64,000 nt of DNA from Myxococcus sp. RHSTA-1-4 (GTDB lineage Bacteria; Myxococcota; Myxococcia; Myxococcales; Myxococcaceae), in NCBI RefSeq assembly GCF_020037125.1, contig NZ_JAIQDG010000007.1, positions 124,001-188,000 on the forward strand, given 5' to 3'. The notes beneath the pieces were generated by a model that was not told the origin of the DNA, searched no databases, and saw nothing but the letters and a program-made list of their open reading frames with translations. The translations under genes were made by a program, and so were the position numbers. Within the stretch, counting starts at the first letter, position 1. Each line of letters begins with the position of its first letter. Positions 53,984 through 63,062 of the stretch are shown one piece after another.

Positions 53984-54319
53984 ATGCGTATCGAGCTCAA
54001 GAGGGAGGGAGGCCTTGCCTTCTTCCCGGGTCTCAGCAGGCCCCGGGGGGTGGACCTGGGGGAGCTGCCTCCTGATACAGCGGAGGCAATCTCGCGGGGT
54101 GTGCAGGAGGCCCGCTTCTTCGAGCAGCCCTCCACTCCAGGGCCGGCGTCTCAGCGAGGCGCGGACCGGACTTCGTACACCGTCACCATCGACGATGGAG
54201 GGCGGCGGCACTCGGTCCAGCTCGTCGAGCCCGTGGAGGACCCGCGCCTGCGCGCCCTGCTGGAACTGCTCAAGCGGGCCGTGAAGGAGCACGGAGGTTC
54301 CGCGCACGCCCATCAGTAG
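53984..54319 (+). CDS. Emfourin-like M4 peptidase inhibitor partner
   Basis: A 111-residue cytoplasmic protein. The N-terminus MRIELKREGGLAFFPGLSRPRGVDLGELPPDTAEAI and the helix RLRALLELLKRAVKEH fit the protealysin-associated protein family, whose founding member emfourin binds and inhibits the protease. Its position right after an M4 protease gene is the strongest evidence. It probably guards the cell against the unsecreted enzyme (inference). Confidence 0.8.
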   Translation: MRIELKREGGLAFFPGLSRPRGVDLGELPPDTAEAISRGVQEARFFEQPSTPGPASQRGADRTSYTVTIDDGGRRHSVQLVEPVEDPRLRALLELLKRAVKEHGGSAHAHQ

Positions 54320-54345
54320 GGAGGGGGCGCATCGGGCTGCGCATC

Positions 54346-54364
54346 CGCGAGCACCCGGCTCGCG
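54346..54364 (+). terminator. Hairpin after the emfourin gene
   Basis: CGCGAGC and GCTCGCG pair perfectly around ACCCG, 26 bp after the emfourin stop and between convergent genes. There is no T-run. It is a likely transcript end for the protease operon. Confidence 0.45.
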
Positions 54365-54463
54365 ACCGCCTCATCCATGAATGGACGGTCGTGTCCGGGG
54401 CCGAATGTTCTCGAAGAGAGCCTGGAGTCACCACCCAAGGTCCCAAGAACGGTGAGGCGGGCT

Positions 54464-54886
54464 CTACTTGCGGACCGAGAGTATCCGCCACTGCGTTGTG
54501 TCGATGGCATAGAGGCCGCCACCATCCAGGGAGACATTGTGTGGATCGCACTTCTCGGGCCGGGGAGAAATCCCGACGATGACCACTCCCTCCAGGTGCG
54601 GTACTGCCTCCACATCCCAGACCTCGCGCTTCCTCAGGCACTGTTCGACCGGGCTTGCACCCTTTGGCAGGGGCGGCATGGAGAGGAAGAAGTCGTCCAT
54701 GGCGAGTGCGATAGCCATGGCGAGGTCGCCGCGAACTCGCGTGGACTCCATGTCCTTCATCCCCATCACGGGGAACTCGTAGTCCCCTCGCTCCGCTCCG
54801 GGGGCGCGAGGGGGCTTATAGGCGCGGTTGAAGAGGGCGCACCCGGTTGTCAGGCAAAGCGCGAGTGCCAGCGCGACGGTTCTCAT
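54464..54886 (-). CDS. Small lipoprotein, partner of DUF4329-like lipoprotein
   Basis: A 140-residue predicted lipoprotein (signal MRTVALALALCLTTGC) from ATG 54886 behind AAGGAGG. Mature part: GDYEFPVMGMKDMESTRVRGDLAMAIALAMDDFFLSMPP, then a Cys-containing segment, CLRKREVWDVEAVPHLEGVVIVGISPRPEKCDPHNVSLDGGGLYAIDTTQWRIL. This resembles small periplasmic beta-sheet proteins but no family was recognised. It overlaps the upstream gene by 4 bp (ATGA), so the two are coupled. Composition is less GC-rich than the neighbours. It could be a partner or an immunity-like protein of the upstream lipoprotein (inference). Confidence 0.7.
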   Translation of the reverse strand: MRTVALALALCLTTGCALFNRAYKPPRAPGAERGDYEFPVMGMKDMESTRVRGDLAMAIALAMDDFFLSMPPLPKGASPVEQCLRKREVWDVEAVPHLEGVVIVGISPRPEKCDPHNVSLDGGGLYAIDTTQWRILSVRK

Positions 54887-55515
54887 GGTGCCTCCTTGAT
54901 GGGGCTGATCGTGCCGCTGTCTTTGTCGTAGATATGCCCGATGAGCACCCATCGTCTCTCTCGACGCTCGTAGATCTCTCCAGGCCGGTCCTCGTGGACA
55001 TGGGGAATGAGCATTTGCACGGTACATGCGGCATCCATCTGGACGCGGAAGGAGTATCGCTGGCGGGCCTTCCAGCGGTCTTTCTCGGACATGGGGGAGC
55101 GCCTCCATGGATGGGTGTGGTAGTCACCGACTACGGAGACGCGCCCTCGATTGTCGCGGACGTCGTTTGGCACGATGCAGTCCTTGCCTGCTGATGTCGG
55201 GTCGAGTCTCAACGGAGCAGGCCAGCTCGCGTAGTATCGACCTTGAAAGCTGTAGATGACTCCGCAATATTCCTGCCCATGCGTGCCAGCGGTGGCGGCC
55301 GGCATGTGCATGAGCGCGGGGCAGAGTTGGTCAATCACCTGGTCTCTGTCTTCGGACGGTTCGATCTCTGGCCAAGGACCCTGAACCCAAACGGGGCTGC
55401 CAATCCTACTGGGGTCCCGGCCAAACCATTTCCCAATGCCTTTTTCATAATACGACTCCGCTGCACACCCGGATGCCAGCAGTAGCGCGAGTAGCGCCAT
55501 CGAGCGGTTCGTCAT
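54883..55515 (-). CDS. Lipoprotein with JAB/DUF4329-like metalloprotease motif
   Basis: A 210-residue predicted lipoprotein from ATG 55515 (signal MTNRSMALLALLLASGC). The C-terminal half reads EYCGVIYSFQGRYYAS ... VSVVGDYHTHPWRRSPMSEKDRW. The H-x-H-P followed by S-x-x-D, together with the upstream Glu, is the JAMM/JAB zinc motif as found in DUF4329. DUF4329 domains also occur at the ends of polymorphic toxins. It is transcribed with the downstream small lipoprotein. Base composition is visibly lower in GC than neighbouring genes, consistent with recent acquisition. No secretion apparatus is nearby. Confidence 0.7.
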   Translation of the reverse strand: MTNRSMALLALLLASGCAAESYYEKGIGKWFGRDPSRIGSPVWVQGPWPEIEPSEDRDQVIDQLCPALMHMPAATAGTHGQEYCGVIYSFQGRYYASWPAPLRLDPTSAGKDCIVPNDVRDNRGRVSVVGDYHTHPWRRSPMSEKDRWKARQRYSFRVQMDAACTVQMLIPHVHEDRPGEIYERRERRWVLIGHIYDKDSGTISPIKEAP

Positions 55516-55715
55516 GTTGTTCGCCTCAACGCGCCCTTCAGTGAGACATGGCGGAGCTGTTGTTGCCTCGTCCCTTGCTCCTCGGGACGAGTGGTTCGAG
55601 GTGGCAGGCTGTCTTGGAAAATTCTTCGAGAGATACGAACGAACACACGACGCGAAGTTCTGGGATGCCCGTTGCTTGAGTGCGCATGATTGGGAGATCC
55701 AGTCCGAACCTTGAG

Positions 55716-57149
55716 CTATCGGGCGCCGTCGAGGCGACCTGAAGGACTCGATGTGGGCGGGCGCGCGGGTCGTAAGGCAGGGACGTAGCATCGGCCCTGG
55801 TGCACGTAGTAGTCCTCCTCCTTTTCACAGTCCTTCGGATCCAAGGTCAGCTTGATCCAGCACCCCCCATTGATGGATACCTGCAGCTTGCCTGAGCAGC
55901 GGCCATTGGCATCCGGCCTCCGCTGTCCCGGCAAGGGCTTCGGCGGCACCTCCACCGCGATGGTCGACCAGGCGGATGGCGCCCGGTCGAGAGGCACCGG
56001 GGCCGTCAGCGCCGCGTCTCCGACGCCGACGGTGCCTCCATCCTTCGAGTCTTCGTGCACCGCGGCGAGCGCCTTTCCGGGCTCTTCCGCGAGCTGCGTG
56101 CTCAGCAGCCACCCGGCTACGACCACCAGCGCGCCTCCCACTCCCGCCGCCATGCTCCAGGGATGGCGCCTTGCGCGCCGAGGTGCTGGGAGGACGACGT
56201 GCTGGTGGGAGGCGGGGGCTTCCACGGGGCGAGGTGCCTCCGGGAGGAAGAGAGGCACATCCGCCTCGGGCCCCGCCTCATGCGCGGCGGCTTCCAGCGC
56301 CTCGGCCAGGTCGCGGGCACTGCCACGGGCCTCGGGGCTCATGGAGAGCATCCGGGACGTCAACTCGCTCAGCGCCTGGCAGCAGCGGGGGTTGAGCGTG
56401 CGCACGGACGGGACGGCGGCGCCCGCGAGGAGCCCGGAGCCGGGAGCCGTGTCCGCGCCGTGGAGGTACTCGCCGGTGACGAGGCGGAAGGCGGTGACGC
56501 CGAGGGCGAAGACATCATCGGCCGGCCCGGGCGCGTAGGGCACGAGGGGCTCCCGCATGGGGAGCTTCACGGAGCGCCATGCCTCGGGGGAGCGGTAGGC
56601 GGGCGTGCCTGGAGGAAAAGGCGGCTGGGTGAGTGTGGCGGCGCCAAGGAAGTGCCCGGCGCCGAAGTCGGTGAGGAAGACGCGGCCATCCGCGCCGCTG
56701 ACGAGGACGTTGTCACCCTTCATGTCTCTGTGGACGCCGCCCGCGGCGTGTGTCGCGCCCAGGGCGCGCGCGAGGCTGGCGAGGACGTGGAGCACCTGCC
56801 GGGAGGTGGGCCGCTGCACCCAGGCCCAGGTGTAAAGCGAGACGCCGTCTACCAGCTCCATGGCGAGGTAGGGGTAGGCGGGGCCCTCCGGCGGTTGCCA
56901 CACGCCATGGTCCACGAGGCGAGGGACGTTGGGGTGGCGGATGCGGGAGAGCAGCTCCACCTCGCGGGCGAAGCGCTCATGGCGAGGGTGGAGTGCCAGC
57001 TTGAGGGCGACGGGGGCGGAGGGAGTCTCCGCGTGGATGGCACGGTAGACGGCGCCGTGGGCCCCCAGCCCGCGGCGCTCCAGCACACGCCATGGGCCCA
57101 CCCTCGTCCCGAGGGGAAGACGCGCCGGATTCAGGTGAGCAGGGTGCAT
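55716..57149 (-). CDS. Transmembrane serine/threonine protein kinase
   Basis: A 477-residue eukaryotic-type kinase. The Gly loop is GLGAHGAVY, the ATP Lys is in VALKLA, the catalytic loop is HRDMKGDNV, and the metal site is DFGAG, followed by GTPAYRSPEAW (the activation segment). A Pro/Arg linker and one membrane helix (SMAAGVGGALVVVAGWLL, about residues 330-350) separate it from a small Cys-containing outer domain (CSGKLQVSINGGCWIKLTLDPKDCEKEEDYYVHQGRCYVP). This short tail with four or more Cys is probably periplasmic and disulfide-bonded, and is common in myxobacterial kinases. Confidence 0.93.
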   Translation of the reverse strand: MHPAHLNPARLPLGTRVGPWRVLERRGLGAHGAVYRAIHAETPSAPVALKLALHPRHERFAREVELLSRIRHPNVPRLVDHGVWQPPEGPAYPYLAMELVDGVSLYTWAWVQRPTSRQVLHVLASLARALGATHAAGGVHRDMKGDNVLVSGADGRVFLTDFGAGHFLGAATLTQPPFPPGTPAYRSPEAWRSVKLPMREPLVPYAPGPADDVFALGVTAFRLVTGEYLHGADTAPGSGLLAGAAVPSVRTLNPRCCQALSELTSRMLSMSPEARGSARDLAEALEAAAHEAGPEADVPLFLPEAPRPVEAPASHQHVVLPAPRRARRHPWSMAAGVGGALVVVAGWLLSTQLAEEPGKALAAVHEDSKDGGTVGVGDAALTAPVPLDRAPSAWSTIAVEVPPKPLPGQRRPDANGRCSGKLQVSINGGCWIKLTLDPKDCEKEEDYYVHQGRCYVPALRPARPPTSSPSGRLDGAR

Positions 57150-57293
57150 GAGGTACCTCGCGAGCGGATGCGCGGGTGCGTTGTCGTGGATTCAAGGCGC
57201 CGAGCGCGCGCCGATTGCTGGGAAACGCTCGTAGGCCCGCAGGAGCGCATCCAGGTGGGAGGGAAAGAGTTCCAGGCAACAATCAGACCGGGC

Positions 57294-58565
57294 CTAGAGT
57301 CCGACCGCTTCGCGGAACTCGGGATCCGCCTCGAAGATTTCGAGGTCGTCGTCTCCGGGCTTCTTTCCGGGGGTGTTCTTGACGAGGAGATCCCGTACCC
57401 GGTCCTTCCATCGCCCCTTGTTGACACCGATGGCCATCTTCACCGTCTCGAGCGCCCGGAGCCGCGTCTGCTTCACCTCGTCGTCGTGCCCGCCCAGGCT
57501 CGCGAGGTGGCGGGCCTTCTGCCCGTACGCCGCCGCCAGGTTGACGAGGAGGGAGCCGTCACCCAGGGGCAGCTTCTTCGCCAGGAACTCCTCGCCCAGT
57601 TGGATGGCCTCCGTGAAGCCCTCCGGGGCAGGGCGGAAGAGACAGAGGTAGGTGAGCCAGCCGTAGACACCGGCCGCCAGCTTCTTCGGTCCCCGATCCA
57701 GGATCTGCTTGTGCGCGAGGCGGAAGTGCTGGAGCGCCTCGTCCGTTTCGTTGGCGTCCTGGAGCGCGATGCCCAGCTCGAGCCGGGTGCGGACATCATT
57801 CGGATACGCCTCGACCGCCAGGCGCGCCGCCCGGATGGCATCCGCCGTGTTGCCGAGGAGCCGCTGGGCCGTGGACCACCGGACCAGCTCCGGCGCCCGC
57901 ACCTCCGCCAGCGGCATCTGGGCGAGCGTTTCCGCCGCCTCGGTCAGCTCCTTCGAGGGTTCCTCCTGATCGCTGGCGTCAGGCCCGGTCACTGCTTCCA
58001 GGGCCTGGACCTGAGACGCGGACAGCACCTCGGAGATGGCATCCTGATCGGCCTTGCGGAAGGCCCGCGCGAGCAGCAGCCGCGTGGCGAGGTAGCCGAT
58101 GAGGAACCCTTCGACCGTGAAGAGCACGATGATCGAGGTGGCGAACGACACGCTCGCGTCGCCGCCCAGCGCTCCCTTCATATGCTCCGCCGCGCGCATG
58201 ACCGCGGAGGGGATCTGCTGCAGCTGCACCAGCCCCGCGCCGAGGAGGATCTTGGTGAGCCAGTCGGAGACCTGCTCGAGGTTGGTATTGACCAACTGGG
58301 AGTAGGCACCTTGCCTGCCCGCTGGCGCATCCTCGGCATCGGAGGTCCTCTGGAGGACCTTGGGGATGCCGAACAAGAAGCCCGGAACGGCTCCCAGGAA
58401 GAGCCACGCCAGTCCCCAGAAGACGGCTCCCAGGTTCACCCACTGTCCGCTCGTCCTGGCGGCGAGGGCCGCGAGCGCCAGCTCCAGGACCAGGACTGCC
58501 AGCGCGGCCTGCCAGCTTTGCCGCAGCGTCTTCTTCTCCGCCAGACGCTCCATCGCCGTCGTCAT
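57294..58565 (-). CDS. Membrane protein with cytoplasmic TPR-like domain
   Basis: A 423-residue protein from ATG 58565. Three hydrophobic segments lie at about residues 20-37, 43-65 and 120-155 (LAVLVLELALAALAA; GAVFWGLAWLFLGAVPGFLFGIPKV; ATSIIVLFTVEGFLIGYLATRLLLARAF). The stretch QGAYSQLVNTNLEQVSDWLTKILLGAGLVQLQQIP is conserved-looking and recalls TM-SAVED/effector-type membrane proteins, but I cannot name it. The C-terminal half is TPR-like (QRLLGNTADAIRAARLAVEAYPNDVRTRLELGIALQDANETDEALQHFRLAHK). It is divergent from the helicase gene across 92 bp and lies downstream of no clear partner on its own strand. Confidence 0.7.
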   Translation of the reverse strand: MTTAMERLAEKKTLRQSWQAALAVLVLELALAALAARTSGQWVNLGAVFWGLAWLFLGAVPGFLFGIPKVLQRTSDAEDAPAGRQGAYSQLVNTNLEQVSDWLTKILLGAGLVQLQQIPSAVMRAAEHMKGALGGDASVSFATSIIVLFTVEGFLIGYLATRLLLARAFRKADQDAISEVLSASQVQALEAVTGPDASDQEEPSKELTEAAETLAQMPLAEVRAPELVRWSTAQRLLGNTADAIRAARLAVEAYPNDVRTRLELGIALQDANETDEALQHFRLAHKQILDRGPKKLAAGVYGWLTYLCLFRPAPEGFTEAIQLGEEFLAKKLPLGDGSLLVNLAAAYGQKARHLASLGGHDDEVKQTRLRALETVKMAIGVNKGRWKDRVRDLLVKNTPGKKPGDDDLEIFEADPEFREAVGL

Positions 58566-58657
58566 GAATCTTCCCCTCTGGTGGGAGTAGACGTCAGGCC
58601 TCGGACTGGCGGCAAGCCCCAGTCCCAACACGCGAGCGGCGAGGGTAGACTCCGCGA

Positions 58658-61600
58658 ATGCCCTCCGCGCTCGAGTCCGGCCTCTACGAGACACTCGTCA
58701 GCCTTGATCTGCGAGAACGCCTTGGCGTCTCGGAGCGCGAAGGCTGGTGGATCGACCTCCAGGAGTGTGACGCGACGCTGCGACCGGAGCTGCTCGCGCG
58801 GCATGTGTATGCTCTGGCGCGTCGAGCCCTTGCCGCCGTGCCCGCGGACGAAGGGCAACTCGAGCAGCAGGTGCGCCTCACCAACGCCCTGGTCTCGCGC
58901 TTGAGCGAGGAAGGACAGGATGCCGCGGTCCTTCGTGCGGACCAGGTGTACGAGAAGGCCCAGCTTCTTCGTGAGGCACGCCGGCCCCAATCCCATATGG
59001 CCGAGCCGCAGCCAACGGCACGTCCCCATCTCTCGCTCGCGGAGAGTGGCCTCCTGGTGAATGGGCGTCGGGACTACCAGGTGGGGCCCGAGCTGGCGCG
59101 GGAGTGTGTGAGCGCCGATCGCATCGACCTCCTCTGTGCCTTCGTGCGCTTCGCCGGCCTTCGGCTGGTGCGCAGGCAACTGGAGGACTTTGTCCGCCGT
59201 GGAGGGCAGCTCCGCGTCATCACCACTGTGTACACCGGGGCCACGGAGCGCCGCGCGCTCGATGAGCTGGTCGGGCTTGGCGCCCAGGTGAAGGTGTCCT
59301 ACGAGACGGACCAGACGCGCCTGCATGCGAAGGCGTGGCTCTTCCACCGGAACACGGGGCTTCACACCGCCTACATCGGCTCCTCCAACCTCACGCACAG
59401 TGCGCTGGTGGACGGGCTGGAGTGGAACGTGCGGGTGAGCCACGCGGACAACGCGGGCATCCTCGAGCGGGTGAGGGCGACCTTCGAGCAGTACTGGAGC
59501 GAGCCGGAGTTCGTCCCGTACCACCCGGAAGCGGATGGCGAACGGCTGTCCAAGGCACTCGCGCGTGAGCGAGGCGGGGCCGGAACGTCCGCTATCGAGC
59601 GACTCGTGGCGCTCAACATCGAGTTCGAGCCCAAGCCGCACCAGCGCCAGATGCTTGAAGCGCTGGAGGCGGAGCGCCTCCATGGGCATTGGAAGAACCT
59701 CGTCGTGGCCGCGACCGGGACGGGGAAGACGTGGGTGGCCGCTTTTGACTACCGGCGCCTGCGCGCCGCGGGACATGAGCGACTGCTGTTCGTGGCCCAT
59801 CGCGATGAAATCCTCCAGCAGAGCCAGCAAGTCTTCCAGTTGGTCCTGAGGGACGCCGCGTTTGGTGAGCGTCTCGTCGGAGGCGAACGCCCGAGTCATG
59901 GCGGGCGGCACGTATTTGCCTCCATCCAGTCGTTGCAGCGGCAGCCCGACGCCTTCGCGCCGGATGCCTACGACGTCGTGGTCGTGGACGAGTTCCACCA
60001 TGCCGAGGCGCCCACGTACCGCAGACTCCTCGAGCGCCTGCGCCCCCGCGTCCTGCTGGGGCTCACCGCCACTCCGGATCGCGGAGACGGCCAGTCCGTC
60101 CTGGGGTGGTTCGACGGCCGCATCGCCTGTGACGTGCGGCTCTGGCAGGCCCTCGAGCAGGGATTGCTCTGCCCCTTCCACTACTTCGGTGTTCATGACG
60201 GCACGGACCTCTCCTCGGTGACGTTCAAGCGCGGCACGTACGCGAAGGGAGAGCTGGAGGGCGTCTATACGGGCAATGACATGCGGGCCCGGCGCATCCT
60301 CCAGGCCGTCGAGGAGTACGTCCAGGTCCCCCAGACGATGCGGGCCTTGGGGTTCTGCGCGGGTGTCGCGCATGCGGAGATGATGGCTCGCCACTTCAAT
60401 ACCGCGGGGCTCAAGTCCGTTGCCCTGCACGCCGGCTCACCCGATACCGAGCGGCGGGAGGCGGTCGCCAGGCTGCGGCGTGGTGAGGTACAGGCCCTCT
60501 TCACGGTCGACCTCTTCAACGAGGGCGTGGACATCCCCGAGGTGGACACCGTGCTGCTGCTGCGGCCCACGGAGAGCGCCACCATCTTCCTTCAGCAGCT
60601 CGGCCGCGGCCTTCGCTGGTCCCCGGGCAAGAGCGTGTTGACCGTGCTCGACTTCATCGGACAGGCGCACAAGAGCTACCGCTTCGACGTGCGCTTCCGA
60701 GCCATCGTCGGAGGGACTCGACGGCAACTGGAGCACGAGCTGGAGCACGACTTCCCCCGCCTCCCGCCCGGCTGCGCCATCCGTCTGGACAGGATTGCCC
60801 AGCAGCACGTCCTCCAGAACGTCCGGTCCGCGGTCCTCCAGGCGCGGCGAATGCTCGTGGAGGAACTGCGGGGCTTGCCGCCTGACACACGCCTGCAAGG
60901 ATTCTTGCGGGCATCGGGTCATGAGCTGGAGGAGGTGTACGGACGTCCCTCGGAAACCAGCTCCTTCACGGCCCTGCGACGCGCGGCGGGCTTCGAGCGC
61001 CGGCCTGCTGAGCCGCAGGAGGCCACGCTCGCGAAGGCCCTGGCGCGGCTCCTCCATGTCGGTGACGAGGAGCGGCTGACGACCTGGCGCACGTGGCTGT
61101 CAGGTGCCGAGCCTCCGGCGCCCGTGGTCCCGGGCAGCCGTGAGGAGCGCCTTCGGTGGATGCTCTTCGCGGCGCTGGGCTTTCGCAAACGGTCCGTGGC
61201 GGAGTGGCCACAGGTGATGTCGGAGGTGTGGGCCTGTGCACCGCTTCGCGAGGAGCTGCTGGACCTGCTGGACGTGCTCGCGGACAGGAGCCGGCGGGTA
61301 CACGTTCCATTGGACCCGGAGGGGGCGGTGCCACTGTCGAGTCATGCGACCTACGGACTCTACGAGGTGATTGCCGGCTACGGAGTGTTGGGGGCCAGAG
61401 GGATGCTGCGGGAGCTGAGGGAAGGCGTCTTGTGGGTGGAGACGCACCGGACGGATCTGCTCTTTGTCACCCTCGACAAGTCGGATGCCGACTTCAAGCC
61501 CACCACGCGCTACGCGGACTACGCGGTGTCGCCGACGCTCTTTCATTGGGAGTCGCAGAACAGCACGTCAGCCTCATCTCCCACGGGCTTGCGGTATGTG

Positions 61601-61804
61601 GAGCACTCCAGGCGCGGGACACGCGTGGTTCTCTTCGTTCGTGAGCGCAAGAAGGACGACCGTGGAGAGTCGATGCCGTATCTGTGCCTGGGCCCGGCTC
61701 GCTACGTGCGCCATGAGTCGGAGCGGCCGATGCGCATCCACTGGGAGCTGGAGCACGCCATGCCCGCGGACTTCTTCCAGGCCGCGAAGGTCGCGGCAGG
61801 GTAG
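58658..61804 (+). CDS. PLD-like nuclease/DEAD helicase/DUF3427 protein
   Basis: A 1048-residue protein. An N-terminal helical region (1-130) precedes a phospholipase-D-type domain with HAKAWLFHRNTG (His223, Lys225) and IGSSNLTHSAL. A superfamily 2 helicase follows: Walker A AATGTGKTW (Lys357), DEFHH box (444-448), LTATPDRGDG, and the C-terminal helicase lobe with FNEGVDIPEVDTVLLLRPTESATIFLQQLGRGLRW. The final ~350 residues match DUF3427 (HWESQNSTSASSPTGLRY ... YLCLGPARYVRHESERPMRIHWELEHAMP). Similar proteins occur singly in bacterial genomes and in defence islands. A role in DNA restriction or repair is plausible, but not shown. No methyltransferase or other defence gene is adjacent. Confidence 0.9.
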   Translation: MPSALESGLYETLVSLDLRERLGVSEREGWWIDLQECDATLRPELLARHVYALARRALAAVPADEGQLEQQVRLTNALVSRLSEEGQDAAVLRADQVYEKAQLLREARRPQSHMAEPQPTARPHLSLAESGLLVNGRRDYQVGPELARECVSADRIDLLCAFVRFAGLRLVRRQLEDFVRRGGQLRVITTVYTGATERRALDELVGLGAQVKVSYETDQTRLHAKAWLFHRNTGLHTAYIGSSNLTHSALVDGLEWNVRVSHADNAGILERVRATFEQYWSEPEFVPYHPEADGERLSKALARERGGAGTSAIERLVALNIEFEPKPHQRQMLEALEAERLHGHWKNLVVAATGTGKTWVAAFDYRRLRAAGHERLLFVAHRDEILQQSQQVFQLVLRDAAFGERLVGGERPSHGGRHVFASIQSLQRQPDAFAPDAYDVVVVDEFHHAEAPTYRRLLERLRPRVLLGLTATPDRGDGQSVLGWFDGRIACDVRLWQALEQGLLCPFHYFGVHDGTDLSSVTFKRGTYAKGELEGVYTGNDMRARRILQAVEEYVQVPQTMRALGFCAGVAHAEMMARHFNTAGLKSVALHAGSPDTERREAVARLRRGEVQALFTVDLFNEGVDIPEVDTVLLLRPTESATIFLQQLGRGLRWSPGKSVLTVLDFIGQAHKSYRFDVRFRAIVGGTRRQLEHELEHDFPRLPPGCAIRLDRIAQQHVLQNVRSAVLQARRMLVEELRGLPPDTRLQGFLRASGHELEEVYGRPSETSSFTALRRAAGFERRPAEPQEATLAKALARLLHVGDEERLTTWRTWLSGAEPPAPVVPGSREERLRWMLFAALGFRKRSVAEWPQVMSEVWACAPLREELLDLLDVLADRSRRVHVPLDPEGAVPLSSHATYGLYEVIAGYGVLGARGMLRELREGVLWVETHRTDLLFVTLDKSDADFKPTTRYADYAVSPTLFHWESQNSTSASSPTGLRYVEHSRRGTRVVLFVRERKKDDRGESMPYLCLGPARYVRHESERPMRIHWELEHAMPADFFQAAKVAAG

Positions 61805-61826
61805 GTCAACGTGACACCCGGACTCT

Positions 61827-62828
61827 TCACTCCTGGGGGGCGGGAACCGCTTCGCGGCTCGCGTACCGCTCGGCCAGCACCGAGCACACGAGCAACTGGA
61901 GCTGGTGGTAGAACATGAGCGGCAGGACGATGAGCCCCAGGCCCGGGTGGGCGCCGAAGATGAGGCGCGCCATGGGTACACCGGAGGCCAGCGTCTTCTT
62001 GGAGCCGCAGAAGACCGCGGCGATCTCGTCCTCCTTCACGAACCCGAGCCAGCGCGTGACGTGGGTGCTCAGCGTCAGCACGAGCGTGAGGAAGAGCGCC
62101 GCGCCCCCGAGTGTCACCGCCACGATGCCCCCTCCGTAGTTCGTGAAGAGCCCCGACTTCACCGAGTCGCAGAAGGACGCGTAGACCAGCACCAGGATGA
62201 ACACCCTGTCGAACATGCTGGTGTAGCGCCGGTACCGCGTGAACCATCCCCCGAGCACCGGCCGGAGCAACTGGCCCATGACGAGGGGGAGCAGCAGCAG
62301 CCCCGCCAGCTTGGTGATGGCGTCCCCCAGCGAGAGCGACTGTCCCGCCGTCGTGGCGAGCAGGCTGACGATGAGCGGTGTGAGCACGACGCCGATCAGG
62401 CTCGACAGGCTCGCGTTGAAGATGGCCGCCGCCACGTTGCCGCGAGCCAGGCCCGTCATCGCCACCGAGGAGGAGATGGTCGACGGTACCGCGCACAGGT
62501 AGAGGAAGCCCAGGGACAGCTCGGACGGGAGCCAGCGGCCCACCACTCCGTCGAGCAGCAGCCACAGCAGGGGAAAGACGCCAAAGGTGAACGCCTGCAC
62601 CACCACGTGCAGCCGCCACTTCATGACGCCGGCCTTCAGGTTCGCCAGCGGCAGGCCGAGGCCATACAGGAGGAACACCACGAAGATGCCAACGTTGGCG
62701 ACGACGTCCGCGTGCATCGCCCCGCCGGTCCGGCCGAAGTCGGGGAAGAGGGCGGCCAGCACCACGGCGGCGACCATTCCCACCAGGAACCAGTCCCGTG
62801 CGAGGCGTTTCACGAGGTGAAGAGACAT
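61827..62828 (-). CDS. Bile acid:sodium symporter-like protein (SBF_like)
   Basis: A 333-residue membrane protein from ATG 62828 with about ten hydrophobic segments. The pattern DWFLVGMVAAVVLAALFPDFGRTGG, GIFVVFLLYGLGLPL, LGFLYLCAVPSTISSSVAMTGLARGNVAAAIFNASLSSLIGVVLTPLI and FCGSKKTLASGVPMA is that of the PSE/YfeH subgroup of the BASS superfamily. It is only distantly like the transporter at 21377-22294. Substrate is unknown. It converges with the helicase gene (22-bp gap) and is divergent from the SDR gene. Confidence 0.9.
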   Translation of the reverse strand: MSLHLVKRLARDWFLVGMVAAVVLAALFPDFGRTGGAMHADVVANVGIFVVFLLYGLGLPLANLKAGVMKWRLHVVVQAFTFGVFPLLWLLLDGVVGRWLPSELSLGFLYLCAVPSTISSSVAMTGLARGNVAAAIFNASLSSLIGVVLTPLIVSLLATTAGQSLSLGDAITKLAGLLLLPLVMGQLLRPVLGGWFTRYRRYTSMFDRVFILVLVYASFCDSVKSGLFTNYGGGIVAVTLGGAALFLTLVLTLSTHVTRWLGFVKEDEIAAVFCGSKKTLASGVPMARLIFGAHPGLGLIVLPLMFYHQLQLLVCSVLAERYASREAVPAPQE

Positions 62829-63062
62829 GGGCCGGCTCAATACCCCGGGCGGCGCGGGACCTCCACCACCGCCTGCATCGCTCCCGGGGACCGCGTGGCC
62901 GGCTCCGACCGGGACTGGTACCGAGGCTTCGGCTTCGACGGCTCGCGCGGGCGCCCGGCGCGGGGGAGGGCCGGGGTGACTCACTGCCCCATGGGGCGCT
63001 TCGAGCGTCACGGCATTGCCCTTCACGGCGGCTTCCTCCACCATGTCGGCGGAGGTGAAAAC

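Noticed and set aside
55514..55714. Plus-strand 66-codon frame in the lower-GC patch.
   Set aside because: No ribosome-binding site or family; it overlaps the start of the lipoprotein gene on the other strand.
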